A program made the translations under genes and the position numbers. A stretch of DNA of 64,000 nt from Parerythrobacter_A sp963838735 (GTDB lineage Bacteria; Pseudomonadota; Alphaproteobacteria; Sphingomonadales; Sphingomonadaceae). The DNA lies in contig CAWISG010000004.1 of the NCBI GenBank assembly GCA_963838735.1, forward strand, positions 62,001 through 126,000, in the 5' to 3' direction. The first letter of the stretch is position 1, and each line of letters opens with the position of its first letter. Shown piece by piece: positions 34,484 through 43,165 of this stretch. A model generated the notes under the pieces. That model was not told where the DNA came from. It was given only the letters and a program-made list of their open reading frames with translations, and searched no databases.

Positions 34484-36418
34484 TTGGTAAGGTTTGGCCG
34501 GGTGATCCTGACTATCGCCGCAACGCTTCTGGTTGGGCTTCTTGCCATGGCTCCGGGCTTCGTACTCGTGCACGGAAGAGTGAATGTGCCGGGGCAATAT
34601 GCGGCTGCGTCCTGTGTATCGCTAACAGTAGTGTTGCTTGCGACGGCGCTTTTGGGGATGGCTTGGGGAGCACTTACCGGAAGCTCCATTCCGGCCTGGT
34701 CAGTCGTTCTGATAGCTTCGGCAGCCCTCGTAACCTGCATCGCGCTAAGACATGGCAAGTTACGCCCGCCTCTAAAAATAGAGTGGGAGGGGTGCGTACT
34801 GGCGCTTGTAATGATCGCTTTCGGCCTGATTATTCACGCTCTTGCCGTGCAAAACACCGATGATGGTGCGCTGCTTATACATGCATGGTATAATGCAGAC
34901 TGGTTCAAACACATGGGTCATGTCGCTAGTTTGCGAAATAGCGGTATTCCGGCGCGCGATATTTTCAACGCGATGGAGCCGCTGCATTATTACTGGCTCA
35001 GCTATCTTCTCCCCGCGGCCGGAAGTTCGCTCGGCGGACACAATTCCGCAGCTCTCATCACCGCTCAGGCAATAATCGTAGGGTTGCTTTGTACGACACT
35101 CTACGGAACCTTGCGTGCTACCTTGATAACACGCGCGATAGCGTTGGTGGGTGCGATATTGGCGTTCCTGCTCTGCGTTCCGCTCGATGTCTGGTTCGCC
35201 ATCCTCTCGATAGGTTTCGAAGGTTACGTGAACGCGCCTTTGCAACCGAACTTTCCGTCGCTGCTGGCAACGGCACTTTACATACCGCAACATACCCTTG
35301 TCCTAACCCTGTTTCTAAGCTGGTTTCTGCTCGATCGACCAAGCCACTATGCTCCTCGCCTTCTGCGACTGTTTGCGCTTCTCTCGCTAGCCAGTGCGTT
35401 AACAGTATCGACGCTCCTGGGAGCCTGCGTACTCGCGGCTTACGGATTACTGCAATTGTGGCGCCGTGGCGTCAGCAGCGTTGTGGAAGTCGCCTTCATG
35501 GCGTTTCTTTCGGCAGCGTTGACGTTCGCTTTGGGCGTTATCAGCTTGGACAATCCCGCTTCTGCCATCGATAGCCCGCTGCTTACTGATGCTTCGGGAT
35601 CGGCTTCGCTTGCGACACTAATGCTGCAACAGGTGTTGAAGGCGATATCGGAAGGCGGCCTCCCCTTGGCGCTGGCACTTGTGATCCTAGTACTATCGCG
35701 AAACGACCGTCGTACGTTAGTTGAAACCGATGGCCGTAGACTGGCGATTGTGCTTTTGGCCATCGCATTGACAGCCCCCGCGTTGGCCGAAGCGCTGTTG
35801 AGCCCGCGTCTAGCTTTCGAACTAAGCATCCGCGCCGCCTATCTTTCCGCCATTGCTGTCGCGATCGTCCTGACTTCGGTTTTCGACAAGGCCTGGAGAA
35901 ACGGCCAAAAGCAGCGATCCCGTGCTCTGTGCGTGCTTGTCGTTTTAATCGTTATCGCTGCGCCGAGCTTTGTGGCTCTGACGGTTTGGCACGGGAACAC
36001 AAGCGATAACTTTACTACTGAAGTACCCGGAGACGATCGGAAGGTTCTAGCGCTAATTTCGCAGCGTGCAGCGCCCAACGACCTGGTTTGGCAATACCCC
36101 GAGCCACCCTTTCTCGCCCGTCCCTCTGGGCGCGATGCATGGGTTGCGACCATCGCCGGAAGGGCTGTTACGGGATCGCTTCGCGCCACCGACTACAAGT
36201 TGACGGAGCCGCGTATCGCCGCTGCGCGCACATTCTATGGTGGTAAGTCTGACATGGAGATCGATGAAGACGTGTCGTGGATATACCTGTCCCGCACCCT
36301 GCATCCACTTACCTTCGAACGCCTCGTCGTTCGAATGCAATCGCAGCAGGGGTGGTCGCAGATTATGTGTTACCCGGATGCCTGCCTGTTCAAGCGCGAA
36401 CGTAGCGATAGCCCGTAG
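34484..36418 (+). CDS. Large polytopic membrane protein, possible GT-C-type glycosyltransferase
   Basis: This 644-residue protein has about 12 membrane segments and a C-terminal soluble domain of about 130 residues (from DNFTTEVPGDDRKVLALISQ). After the third or fourth membrane segment a periplasmic stretch contains NTDDGALLIHAWYNADWFKH, whose acidic pair resembles the GT-C catalytic loop, followed by MEPLHYYWLSYLLPAA. GT-C activity is an inference from layout and from the neighbouring GtrB-like enzyme. The start is uncertain: TTG 34484 or GTG 34502. The G+C is unusually low (about 45-53% in hand-counted lines). It overlaps the convergent flippase-like gene by 49 bases. Confidence 0.7.
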   Translation: MVRFGRVILTIAATLLVGLLAMAPGFVLVHGRVNVPGQYAAASCVSLTVVLLATALLGMAWGALTGSSIPAWSVVLIASAALVTCIALRHGKLRPPLKIEWEGCVLALVMIAFGLIIHALAVQNTDDGALLIHAWYNADWFKHMGHVASLRNSGIPARDIFNAMEPLHYYWLSYLLPAAGSSLGGHNSAALITAQAIIVGLLCTTLYGTLRATLITRAIALVGAILAFLLCVPLDVWFAILSIGFEGYVNAPLQPNFPSLLATALYIPQHTLVLTLFLSWFLLDRPSHYAPRLLRLFALLSLASALTVSTLLGACVLAAYGLLQLWRRGVSSVVEVAFMAFLSAALTFALGVISLDNPASAIDSPLLTDASGSASLATLMLQQVLKAISEGGLPLALALVILVLSRNDRRTLVETDGRRLAIVLLAIALTAPALAEALLSPRLAFELSIRAAYLSAIAVAIVLTSVFDKAWRNGQKQRSRALCVLVVLIVIAAPSFVALTVWHGNTSDNFTTEVPGDDRKVLALISQRAAPNDLVWQYPEPPFLARPSGRDAWVATIAGRAVTGSLRATDYKLTEPRIAAARTFYGGKSDMEIDEDVSWIYLSRTLHPLTFERLVVRMQSQQGWSQIMCYPDACLFKRERSDSP

Positions 36419-37240
36419 GATAGCAAACCGAAGCCGGCATCTCCGATAATAGTCATGGCGCGTGTAAGTATTGCTAGGACAGCTAGGTCGGCCAAGGGGG
36501 CAAGAGCGCCTGCGAGTAGCAGAAAAGCGCTTTCGCGTACGCCGATCCCACCAGGCGCAATGGGGACCACGAAGGATAATATCCATGCTGTCATGAAGGC
36601 GCCAACAATCAGTGGCGCTGACGACATGGACAGGACATCCGCAGCAAGCCAGCAAACGCAAAGTGCAAGCCCTGCGAAAGCGCATAGCTGAAGGCCCGCA
36701 GCGCGTAAAAGCGGTTGGCGTCCGGCTACCGCCGCAACGGAACCCAGAGCAATAGCCAACATACCCCCGTACGCGCCCCCCAAAACGACGATCGAGGCGC
36801 CGGCTATGGCCGCACAAACGATATGCAGGGCGGCCTCTGAAAATGTCGCACGTAGCATCATTGCGTGGGACCATCCCCGGCGCGCTCCGAGCACATGGCG
36901 TGAAGCATACTGAAGCACGGCACCGGGTACGTATTTTGCGACAACGCCCATACCATAAACCTGGACTGCGACAGACCATTCTACGCGAGCGTCGTCCTGC
37001 CGCGGTTATGGACCATGCCTGGGCAAGCAAGGCCAGCAGACCGACATAGATCGCCCCGGTTGCCAGGATGCCTGCGACACCTTCGGGTCCGACACCATCG
37101 AGGGCTTCTTTGAAATCGATCTTCGCAAAAGCCGCGACCAGATAGGCAATGGCCATGAGCATGAGGGCGTAGCCGCCATAATGCAGCAGTTTGTTCCAAG
37201 GTTCGGCCAGTGCTGGACGGGCCTTGGCCGTGTTAGCCAT
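36370..37240 (-). pseudogene. Lysylphosphatidylglycerol synthase/flippase-like membrane protein, single-base frameshift
   Basis: Two minus-strand frames together make one protein of about 289 residues. The first (MANTAKARPALAEP...LLALLAQAWSITAAG) covers two membrane helices. The second (DDARVEWSVAVQVYGMGVVAKYVPGA... onward) covers the rest, including the family text VAKYVPGAVLQYASRH and the VVPIAPGGIGVRE motif. One base too many near 37003-37006 separates them. The family includes MprF membrane domains and UPF0104 proteins associated with lipid or glycolipid movement. ATG 37240 overlaps the stop of the methyltransferase-like gene by 8 bases. Confidence 0.82.
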
Positions 37241-37883
37241 GTCGGCTTAACAAGCTTGTATGATCGGGATAAGGCACGCAATATGTTCGCCCAAAGAAAC
37301 GTCGCTCTACCAGTCCGCAGCCTGTAATTCCCTGACGATAGCGCGCCCGGCCCGAGTTATCGAACAGGATGAGCCCTCCTGGCCTCAGTTTCTGCACTGC
37401 TTGTTGCAGACAGGCGGTTCGCTGCCGACCATCGACGATGATAAGGTCGAAATCCCCCTCCACATCGTGAATGGCGTCGACATAATCACCGTTCGTCAGG
37501 TCATGCCTCTGAAGCGTAACCTGCGGCAGGGTAGCTACCCTCTTAGCCACCAACTCATGCCAGTCCGCATCGTGCTCAACAGAGAAGACTTGTCGCGACC
37601 GTCGAGCCAGCCAGATCGTGCTCGCGCCTGATCCCCATTCGAAGGCTCTAGCGTTAGGCCGTGCGCGCAAAAATTTTTCAGCCTCGATGGTTGCCGCCAC
37701 GTTCCACCACGGCAGATCCAGCCGTATCATTTCATCGGCATCGTAAATGGCAAACAGCGATGCGACCCAACGCCGCCAGCCATGAGCATGCGCGCTTCCT
37801 GAGCTATGACGCAGGCGGGAAAGCGGCTGATAATCGCCTAGATGCCGTACGGCCGTAAGATAGTTTGACTTAATGGTCTGCAA
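37233..37883 (-). CDS. SAM-dependent methyltransferase-like protein
   Basis: This 216-residue protein has a Rossmann-type core. AFEWGSGASTIWLARR (near 80-95) is a motif-I-like glycine loop, VFSVEHDADWHE carries the acidic residue at the end of strand 2, and FDLIIVDGRQR matches motif IV. It belongs to methyltransferases without a known substrate. There is no ATG near the N-terminus; TTG 37883 with AGGAG 7 bases upstream is a good start. As part of the low-G+C polysaccharide-like cluster, it may modify a sugar or lipid. Confidence 0.75.
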   Translation of the reverse strand: MQTIKSNYLTAVRHLGDYQPLSRLRHSSGSAHAHGWRRWVASLFAIYDADEMIRLDLPWWNVAATIEAEKFLRARPNARAFEWGSGASTIWLARRSRQVFSVEHDADWHELVAKRVATLPQVTLQRHDLTNGDYVDAIHDVEGDFDLIIVDGRQRTACLQQAVQKLRPGGLILFDNSGRARYRQGITGCGLVERRFFGRTYCVPYPDHTSLLSRHG

Positions 37884-37991
37884 CGCCCGTCTCCTGTAAA
37901 ATGGGCGCTACCAAGCAAATATTAACCAAAGAATAATTAACGTTGCGGCCAGACTAGCACTGTCACGACCAGGGCCACAGAGCCAAGATAG

Positions 37992-38081
37992 TGGCGGAGA
38001 CGGTGGGATTCGAACCCACGAAAGAGTTGCCCCTTTACACACTTTCCAGGCGTGCGCCTTCGACCACTCGGCCACGTCTCC
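37992..38081 (-). tRNA. tRNA-Ser (anticodon GGA)
   Basis: On the minus strand the acceptor GGAGACG pairs with CGTCTCC, followed by discriminator G and encoded CCA (37992-37994). The anticodon loop is CTGGAAA, giving GGA, which reads TCC/TCT. A long variable arm (about 16 nt, TAAAGGGGCAACTCTTT) marks a class II tRNA. The T-arm has GGTTCGAATCC. The length is 90 nt with CCA. It borders the low-G+C cluster, a usual place for integration, but no integrase or repeated attachment site was found. Confidence 0.96.
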
Positions 38082-38196
38082 GCAAGCTGCGCGCCCTAGC
38101 GGGGCGGTGCGGCCGGTGCAAGGCGTCGATGCGTGTTCGCATTCGCCAATACGTATCACGTTGCATGCAGCCACCAACATCCCCAACACAGGGCAC

Positions 38197-38604
38197 ATGA
38201 CCCGGACCTTCGGCATCGCCTGCACGGCCAATGAAATGGAAGCGATGGCGCGGCGCGCGCTGGCGTGTTTGCCAAGCGCGTTCCGCGAACAGATGCACGA
38301 CATCGTGTTCGACGTGCAGGATTTCGCCACGCCGGAGGTGCTGGCCGACCTCGGCATCGACCACCCGTTTGCGCTGACCGGCCTTTACGAAGGCGAGCCG
38401 CTGACCGAACGCAGCATCGAGCATTCCGGGCGGATGCCGCCGCGCGTCTTCCTCTATCGCCGCCCCATCTTGGACGAATGGGCCGAACGCGGCGACGAGA
38501 CGCTGGAGCATCTCGTGGCGCATGTCGTCATCCACGAGATCGGGCACCATTTCGGCCTGTCGGACGAAGACATGCACGCGCTGGAGGAACAGGTGACGGA
38601 ATAA
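38197..38604 (+). CDS. Metallopeptidase-like zincin (minimal, HExxH)
   Basis: This 135-residue protein has the zinc-binding motif HEIGHHFGLSDEDM near residues 111-124 and belongs to the short predicted metallopeptidase family formerly called DUF1025/MtfA-unrelated zincin-like. RRPILDEWAERG and VFLYRRP precede the motif, as in the family. ATG 38197 is chosen because the in-frame codons before it do not look coding. Substrates of this family are unknown. An inverted repeat follows the stop. Confidence 0.85.
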   Translation: MTRTFGIACTANEMEAMARRALACLPSAFREQMHDIVFDVQDFATPEVLADLGIDHPFALTGLYEGEPLTERSIEHSGRMPPRVFLYRRPILDEWAERGDETLEHLVAHVVIHEIGHHFGLSDEDMHALEEQVTE

Positions 38605-38631
38605 GGGGACCGTTTGTCCCGCGCTCAATAA

Positions 38632-38726
38632 CCGTTCGTCCTGAGCTTGTCGAAGGATCGTATTGTCATTTTAGCACGACCTGCAAAGCGAAGGGCAACC
38701 CCCTTCGACAAGCTCAGGGCGAACGG
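38632..38726. repeat. Inverted repeat with 25-bp arms
   Basis: The arm at 38632-38656 (CCGTTCGTCCTGAGCTTGTC and 5 more bases) is the reverse complement of 38702-38726 with one mismatch; the 45-bp spacer is unique. The text GTTCGTCCTGAGCTTGTCGA is, from memory, a widespread intergenic repeat in sphingomonads. It lies between two same-strand genes and could act as a terminator or mRNA processing site. Confidence 0.75.
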
Positions 38727-38768
38727 ATCGGGTTTGATAACGCCGCAAATGCTGGCAGACAGGACGCC

Positions 38769-39794
38769 ATGAAACACGTTATCGCTGCCACCGCCGCACT
38801 CGTCCTCGCCACGTCCGCCACTGCGCAGGACGGCCCCGCCCCCAGCCCCAACACAATCGTCGCCGGTGCGTCGCAAGCCGAATGGATCGCCATCGCACCC
38901 GACGACCTGCTGGTCATGACCCTTGCCCCCGACCGCGACGGCAATGTGCGCCGGGTCGTCATCCAGCTCATGCCTGCGCCCTTCTCGCAAGGGTGGGTAA
39001 AGAACATCCGCACCCTCGCCCGCGCGCAATGGTACGACGGCACCAGCATTAACCGCGTGCAGGACAATTACGTCGTTCAGTGGGGCGATGTTGACGGCGA
39101 GGATGCGGCTAAGGCCAAACCTCTGCCGGAGGGGCTACAGGTTATGGGGGAAGACGAATATGCTCGAAGCGATGCCGTAAAACTTTTCGACGTGGTATGG
39201 GGGCAGTTGGGTTGGCGGTCGTCGAGTGAAATAGTACAATCTATTAGAACGCAGCTAGGTCCTCGCGCTGATTTTGACGATGCTTATAGCGCGACCGTTG
39301 GGTTTCATTCTGGTTTTCCGTTCGGACAGTCGAGCGAAATACGGCACCAGTCAGACGCTATGTATATAAGAACGGCCGATGCTTGGCCCGTCCACTGCTA
39401 CGGCATGGTGGGCGTCGGGCGTAGCTATTCGCCTGACACTGGCAGTGGAGCCGAACTCTACACCGTGATTGGCCACGCACCGCGCCACCTCGACCGGAAC
39501 ACCGCGCTAGTCGGGCGAGTGATCGAGGGGATCGAGCATTTGTCCAGCCTGCCGCGCGGCACTGGCGAACTGGGCTTCTATGAAAGCGCCGACGAGCGCG
39601 TGACGATCGAGAGCATCCGCATGGGTACCGAAGCCGAGGTCGCGCCGTTCGAATATCTTGACACCGAGAGCGCAACCTTCGCGCGCTATGCCGAAGCGCG
39701 TGCCAACCGTCGCGATCCGTTCTTCATCGTACCAGCTGGCGGGGCGGATATCTGCAATATCCCGGTGCCGGTGCGGCGGGTCGATGCGCAGTAA
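38769..39794 (+). CDS. Exported cyclophilin-type peptidyl-prolyl isomerase
   Basis: This 341-residue protein has a signal peptide (MKHVIAATAALVLATSATAQ) and is predicted periplasmic. The cyclophilin core shows VVIQLMPAPFSQGWVKNIRTL, WYDGTSINRVQDNYVVQWGD, then after a long insert GMVGVGRSYSPDTGSGAELYTVIG and LVGRVIEGIEHLSSLPRGTG. The insert region (about 39150-39400) has only about 50-52% G+C in hand-counted lines against 58-65% around it, and its codon choice differs. That suggests replacement of an internal segment by recombination. The downstream end is normal. Confidence 0.85.
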   Translation: MKHVIAATAALVLATSATAQDGPAPSPNTIVAGASQAEWIAIAPDDLLVMTLAPDRDGNVRRVVIQLMPAPFSQGWVKNIRTLARAQWYDGTSINRVQDNYVVQWGDVDGEDAAKAKPLPEGLQVMGEDEYARSDAVKLFDVVWGQLGWRSSSEIVQSIRTQLGPRADFDDAYSATVGFHSGFPFGQSSEIRHQSDAMYIRTADAWPVHCYGMVGVGRSYSPDTGSGAELYTVIGHAPRHLDRNTALVGRVIEGIEHLSSLPRGTGELGFYESADERVTIESIRMGTEAEVAPFEYLDTESATFARYAEARANRRDPFFIVPAGGADICNIPVPVRRVDAQ

Positions 39795-39804
39795 GGGCGA
39801 AGAA

Positions 39805-39882
39805 ACCCCTCCACCAGCTTCGCTAGTCCCCTCCTCCATTTGCAATGATGAGGGGGACCATCCGTCAGGATGGTGGAGGGGT
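39805..39882. repeat. Inverted repeat, CCCCTCCACC type
   Basis: ACCCCTCCACCA (39805-39816) pairs with TGGTGGAGGGGT (39871-39882), with further complementarity inside (GTCCCCTC with GAGGGGGAC). It starts about 10 bases after the isomerase stop and may serve as its terminator. The 570-bp stretch 39795-40364 contains this repeat, a second inverted repeat at 40110-40295, and no convincing gene. Confidence 0.6.
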
Positions 39883-40109
39883 CTTCTACCGAAATAAGGG
39901 TGACGAAGGTTACACCGTGTCACCTTTGCCATCCCTAATTACTGTATGCAATTCAAAAACTTGGAGGCATTCTCGTAAAAGGCGACACGTCCAGGCGGGG
40001 CTCGAAACCGCTATTTGTAACCGGCGGGGGCGGACATCCGGTTTCACTCTACGGCTCTAACTTGTCCTGAGTAGGAAAACGCTTTCCCGCGCCGCTCGCG
40101 CCATCTGTT

Positions 40110-40295
40110 CGCTCGCAAAGGCGCAGGGGCACGGAGGGGTTGCGCTTTGCTCTAGCCTCGTACCGTTTGCCTCGAGCGAAGAGAGAACCGTCTGCGGCGC
40201 AGCCGCCTTCAAACTGTGCTCTTACGCTTTATGCTCGCGCAGGATTTAATAGGCTTGCGGCGCACCCCCTCCGCGCCATTGCGCCTCTGCGAGCG
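40110..40295. repeat. Imperfect inverted repeat with about 36-bp arms
   Basis: 40110-40145 (begins CGCTCGCAAAGGCGCAGGGG) matches the reverse complement of 40260-40295 (ends GCGCCTCTGCGAGCG) with about five or six differences. The spacer is about 114 bp. It sits downstream of the RSH gene. Short open frames across it are compositional and not credible genes. Confidence 0.55.
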
Positions 40296-40364
40296 CCCCT
40301 ACGACACCGCGTTGGATTGCCGCGCTACGCTCGCAATAATGGGAAGGGTAGAAACAAGTCCCCG

Positions 40365-42455
40365 CTACACCCGTTCCGCCTGCGCCACCGGATCGCTGGC
40401 GCGCAGGGCGCTTAGGATGCGGGTGAGGTGTGCCAGGTCCTGCACTTCCAGATCGATCTCGTACACGCCGAAGGGCGGCTCCACCTGGCTCAGCTCCAGC
40501 GCGCGGATGTTGGCCATGTTCTGCGCGAAGATGGCCGCCATCTCGGCCAGCGCACCGGGCCGGTCGTACAGCGTGGCGCGCATCCGCCCGACCGCGCCCC
40601 TGGACTTGCTGCCCCAGCTGAGGTCCAGCCAGTCGGCGTCGATCCCGGTCGCCAGAGCAAGGCAGTCGACCGTGTGCACCTCCACCGCCTCGCCCGTCTT
40701 GCGCAGGCCCACGATGCGGTCGCCGGGCACCGGTCGGCAGCAGTCCGCCAACGTGAAACCCACCCCCGGCGTCAGCCCGCGAATGCTGATCGCGCGCTCC
40801 TGTTTGTTCCAGTCCTCCTCCGTCATCATGTCCGCCGTGCAGCCCGGCACCAGCGCTTCCATGACCTCGCGGTTCTCGATGCGTGCCGCACCGATGGCGT
40901 ACATCAGCGCCTCTTCGTCCGCCATGTCGAGCCGCTTCACCGCCTCGCGCAGTGCCTTCTTGCCGATCTTGGCGGGCACGCGCAGCGCGATATCGTCGAA
41001 CAGCTTGGCGCCGATCTCGGCGATTTCGGCGCGTTCCTTCAACCGTACCGCGCGCCGGATGCCCGCGCGTGCCTTGCCTGTTACCACGAAGCCGAGCCAC
41101 CCCATCTGCGGTTCGGCAGTATCGCTCTTGATGATCTCCACCACGTCGCCATTGGCCAGCTGCGTGCGCAGCGGCATGTGCCGTCCGTTGATCTTGACCC
41201 CCACCGTCTGTCCGCCCAGATCGGTGTGGACAGCAAAGGCGAAATCCACCGCTGTCGATCCCTTGGGCAACTGGAACAGCGCGCCCTTGGGCGTAAAGGC
41301 GAAGATGCGGTCCTGGTATATCGCCAGCCGGGTATGCTCCAGCAGCTCCTCGGCATCGTGGCTGGCATCGACGATCTCGATAAGGTCGCGCAGCCAGCTG
41401 ACTTGCCCGTCGGGCCGGTCGCCCTGCTTGTAGGCCCAGTGCGCGGCGAGGCCGAATTCGTTGCGCTGGTTCATGTCGGCGGTCCGGATCTGCACTTCGA
41501 CCCGCATCGAATTTTCGTAAATCAGCGAGGTGTGAAGCGAGCGATAGCCATTGGTCTTGGGCGTCGAGAGGTAGTCCTTGAAGCGGCCGGGAATGAACTG
41601 CCACGCGCGATGCAGCACACCCAGCGCGGCGTAGCAATCGGCTTCGCTGTCGGTGATGACACGAAAAGCCATGATGTCGCTGACCTGTTCGAACGGCAGG
41701 TGGCGCTCCGCCATTTTGCGCCAGATGGAATAGGGGTGTTTCTCGCGCCCCGATACCTCGACCCGCAGCCCCGCTTCGGCCAGCGCCTGCTTGATGGCGA
41801 GCGCGATGGCGTCGACTTCCCTGCCACCGCCTTCCCTGAGTTGCTCCAGCCGGCCGGTGATGGTGGCGTAGGCTTCCGGCTCCAGCTGTTCGAAGGCGAG
41901 CAGCTGCATCTCGCGCATGTATTCGTACATGCCGACCCGCTCCGCCAGCGGAGCATAGATATCCATCGTCTCGCGTGCGATGCGGCGGCGCTTGTCCGGG
42001 TTGGCAATGAAATGCAGGGTACGCATATTGTGCAGCCGGTCCGCCAGCTTGACCAGCAGCACGCGGATATCCTCGCTCATCGCGAGCAGGAACTTCCTGA
42101 GGTTCTCCGCTGCCCGCTCGTCTTCGGGCATGGTCTCGATCTTGCTCAGCTTGGTGACGCCATCCACCAGCCGCGCGACGTCGGGGCCGAAATTGGCCTC
42201 GATATCCTCGATAGTCGCCAGCGTATCCTCCACGGTATCGTGAAGCAGCGCGGTCATGATGGTTTCCTGATCCAGTTTCAGGTCGGTCATCAGCCCGGCG
42301 ACCTCGACCGGGTGGCTGAAATAGGGATCGCCGCTGGCGCGTTTCTGGCTGCCGTGCTTCTGTACGGTATAGACGTAGGCGCGGTTCAGCGCCGCCGCGT
42401 CGGCATCCGGGTCGTACGCCTGGACCCTTTCCACAAGTTCGTATTGCCGCAGCAT
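40365..42455 (-). CDS. rsh: Bifunctional (p)ppGpp synthetase/hydrolase, RSH family
   Basis: This 696-residue stringent-response enzyme is complete in domain order. The HD hydrolase comes first (His48 in SHPVEVA, HDTVED at 72-77). The synthetase domain contains GRFKDYLSTPKTNGYRSLHTS, whose RxKD form is that of bifunctional enzymes rather than RelA. The TGS domain (RIFAFTPKGALFQLPKGSTAVDFA), a helical and zinc-finger-like region (GFTLADCCRPVPGDRIVG) and a C-terminal ACT domain (TLYDRPGALAEMAAIFAQN) follow. ATG 42455 gives the usual MLRQYELVERV start; a TTG 13 codons earlier is unlikely. Alphaproteobacteria normally have one such gene. Confidence 0.96.
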   Translation of the reverse strand: MLRQYELVERVQAYDPDADAAALNRAYVYTVQKHGSQKRASGDPYFSHPVEVAGLMTDLKLDQETIMTALLHDTVEDTLATIEDIEANFGPDVARLVDGVTKLSKIETMPEDERAAENLRKFLLAMSEDIRVLLVKLADRLHNMRTLHFIANPDKRRRIARETMDIYAPLAERVGMYEYMREMQLLAFEQLEPEAYATITGRLEQLREGGGREVDAIALAIKQALAEAGLRVEVSGREKHPYSIWRKMAERHLPFEQVSDIMAFRVITDSEADCYAALGVLHRAWQFIPGRFKDYLSTPKTNGYRSLHTSLIYENSMRVEVQIRTADMNQRNEFGLAAHWAYKQGDRPDGQVSWLRDLIEIVDASHDAEELLEHTRLAIYQDRIFAFTPKGALFQLPKGSTAVDFAFAVHTDLGGQTVGVKINGRHMPLRTQLANGDVVEIIKSDTAEPQMGWLGFVVTGKARAGIRRAVRLKERAEIAEIGAKLFDDIALRVPAKIGKKALREAVKRLDMADEEALMYAIGAARIENREVMEALVPGCTADMMTEEDWNKQERAISIRGLTPGVGFTLADCCRPVPGDRIVGLRKTGEAVEVHTVDCLALATGIDADWLDLSWGSKSRGAVGRMRATLYDRPGALAEMAAIFAQNMANIRALELSQVEPPFGVYEIDLEVQDLAHLTRILSALRASDPVAQAERV

Positions 42456-42587
42456 TGCATCCGCGAATGTGCGCGGCGCGGGGCACGGGGGCAAGCGGAA
42501 ACGTGCGTCGGGGTTATGCGGCGCACCAAACGTTCCCGTAACCTATGTCGTCAAGACTACCAGATTGGGCGCGCGTAGAAACGCGAC

Positions 42588-43133
42588 ATGGAACGCGAGT
42601 TTTCCCTGTTCGAAACCAGTTTCCCGCAACTGGCGGAAGTGGCGCTGACGGCGGTTCTGGCCTATTTCGCCATCATCCTGATCGTACGCGTGAACGGGTC
42701 GCGCACGACGGCGGAACTCAACAGTTTCGACTGGTTAATCAACGTGATGATCGGCAGCCTGGCGGCCAGCGGGGTCGTTCTGGAAGCGGTCTCACTACTC
42801 GATGCCCTGCTCGCGATCGTGGTGCTGACCGGGCTGCAATTTGCGCTCACCTGGCTGACGCAGCGTTACGAGGTGGCCAACGATATCGTGAAGGCGCAGC
42901 CGGTTCTCTTGTCGCACAAGGGCGAATACCTGGAAGACGCCATGCGTGAGACGCGGGTGTCAAAGGACGAAATCATGACCGTCCTGCGCGAAAACGGCAT
43001 GACCTCGCTGGCGGACGCCAACTGGGTCATCCTGGAAACCAATGGCCAGCTTAGCGTCATCCCTGCAAACGCCGCGCAATCCATCGACGCAGTCGATACG
43101 TTGCGTCAGGTAAAGAAGCCCGACTTGGACTAG
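42588..43133 (+). CDS. DUF421 (YetF-like) membrane protein
   Basis: This 181-residue protein has two or three N-terminal membrane segments (VALTAVLAYFAIILIVRVNG, FDWLINVMIGSLAASGVVL, ALLAIVVLTGLQFALTWL) and a C-terminal soluble DUF421 domain (VLLSHKGEYLEDAMRETRVSKDEIMTVLRENG). The motif RVNGSRTTAELNSFDWLINVMIGS is typical of the family, which is implicated in envelope stress and spore germination in Bacilli but has no defined role here. The gene is divergent from rsh. Confidence 0.87.
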   Translation: MEREFSLFETSFPQLAEVALTAVLAYFAIILIVRVNGSRTTAELNSFDWLINVMIGSLAASGVVLEAVSLLDALLAIVVLTGLQFALTWLTQRYEVANDIVKAQPVLLSHKGEYLEDAMRETRVSKDEIMTVLRENGMTSLADANWVILETNGQLSVIPANAAQSIDAVDTLRQVKKPDLD

Positions 43134-43165
43134 CGGCGAGTCTACCGTGCCGGCCGAACCGCGGT

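Noticed and set aside
33372..38081. Genomic island with integrase at tRNA-Ser
   Set aside because: Composition is suggestive, but no integrase, transposase or duplicated tRNA end was found, so only a low-G+C patch is reported.
40140..40415. A 91-codon frame downstream of rsh
   Set aside because: It runs through an inverted repeat into the end of rsh and is compositional.
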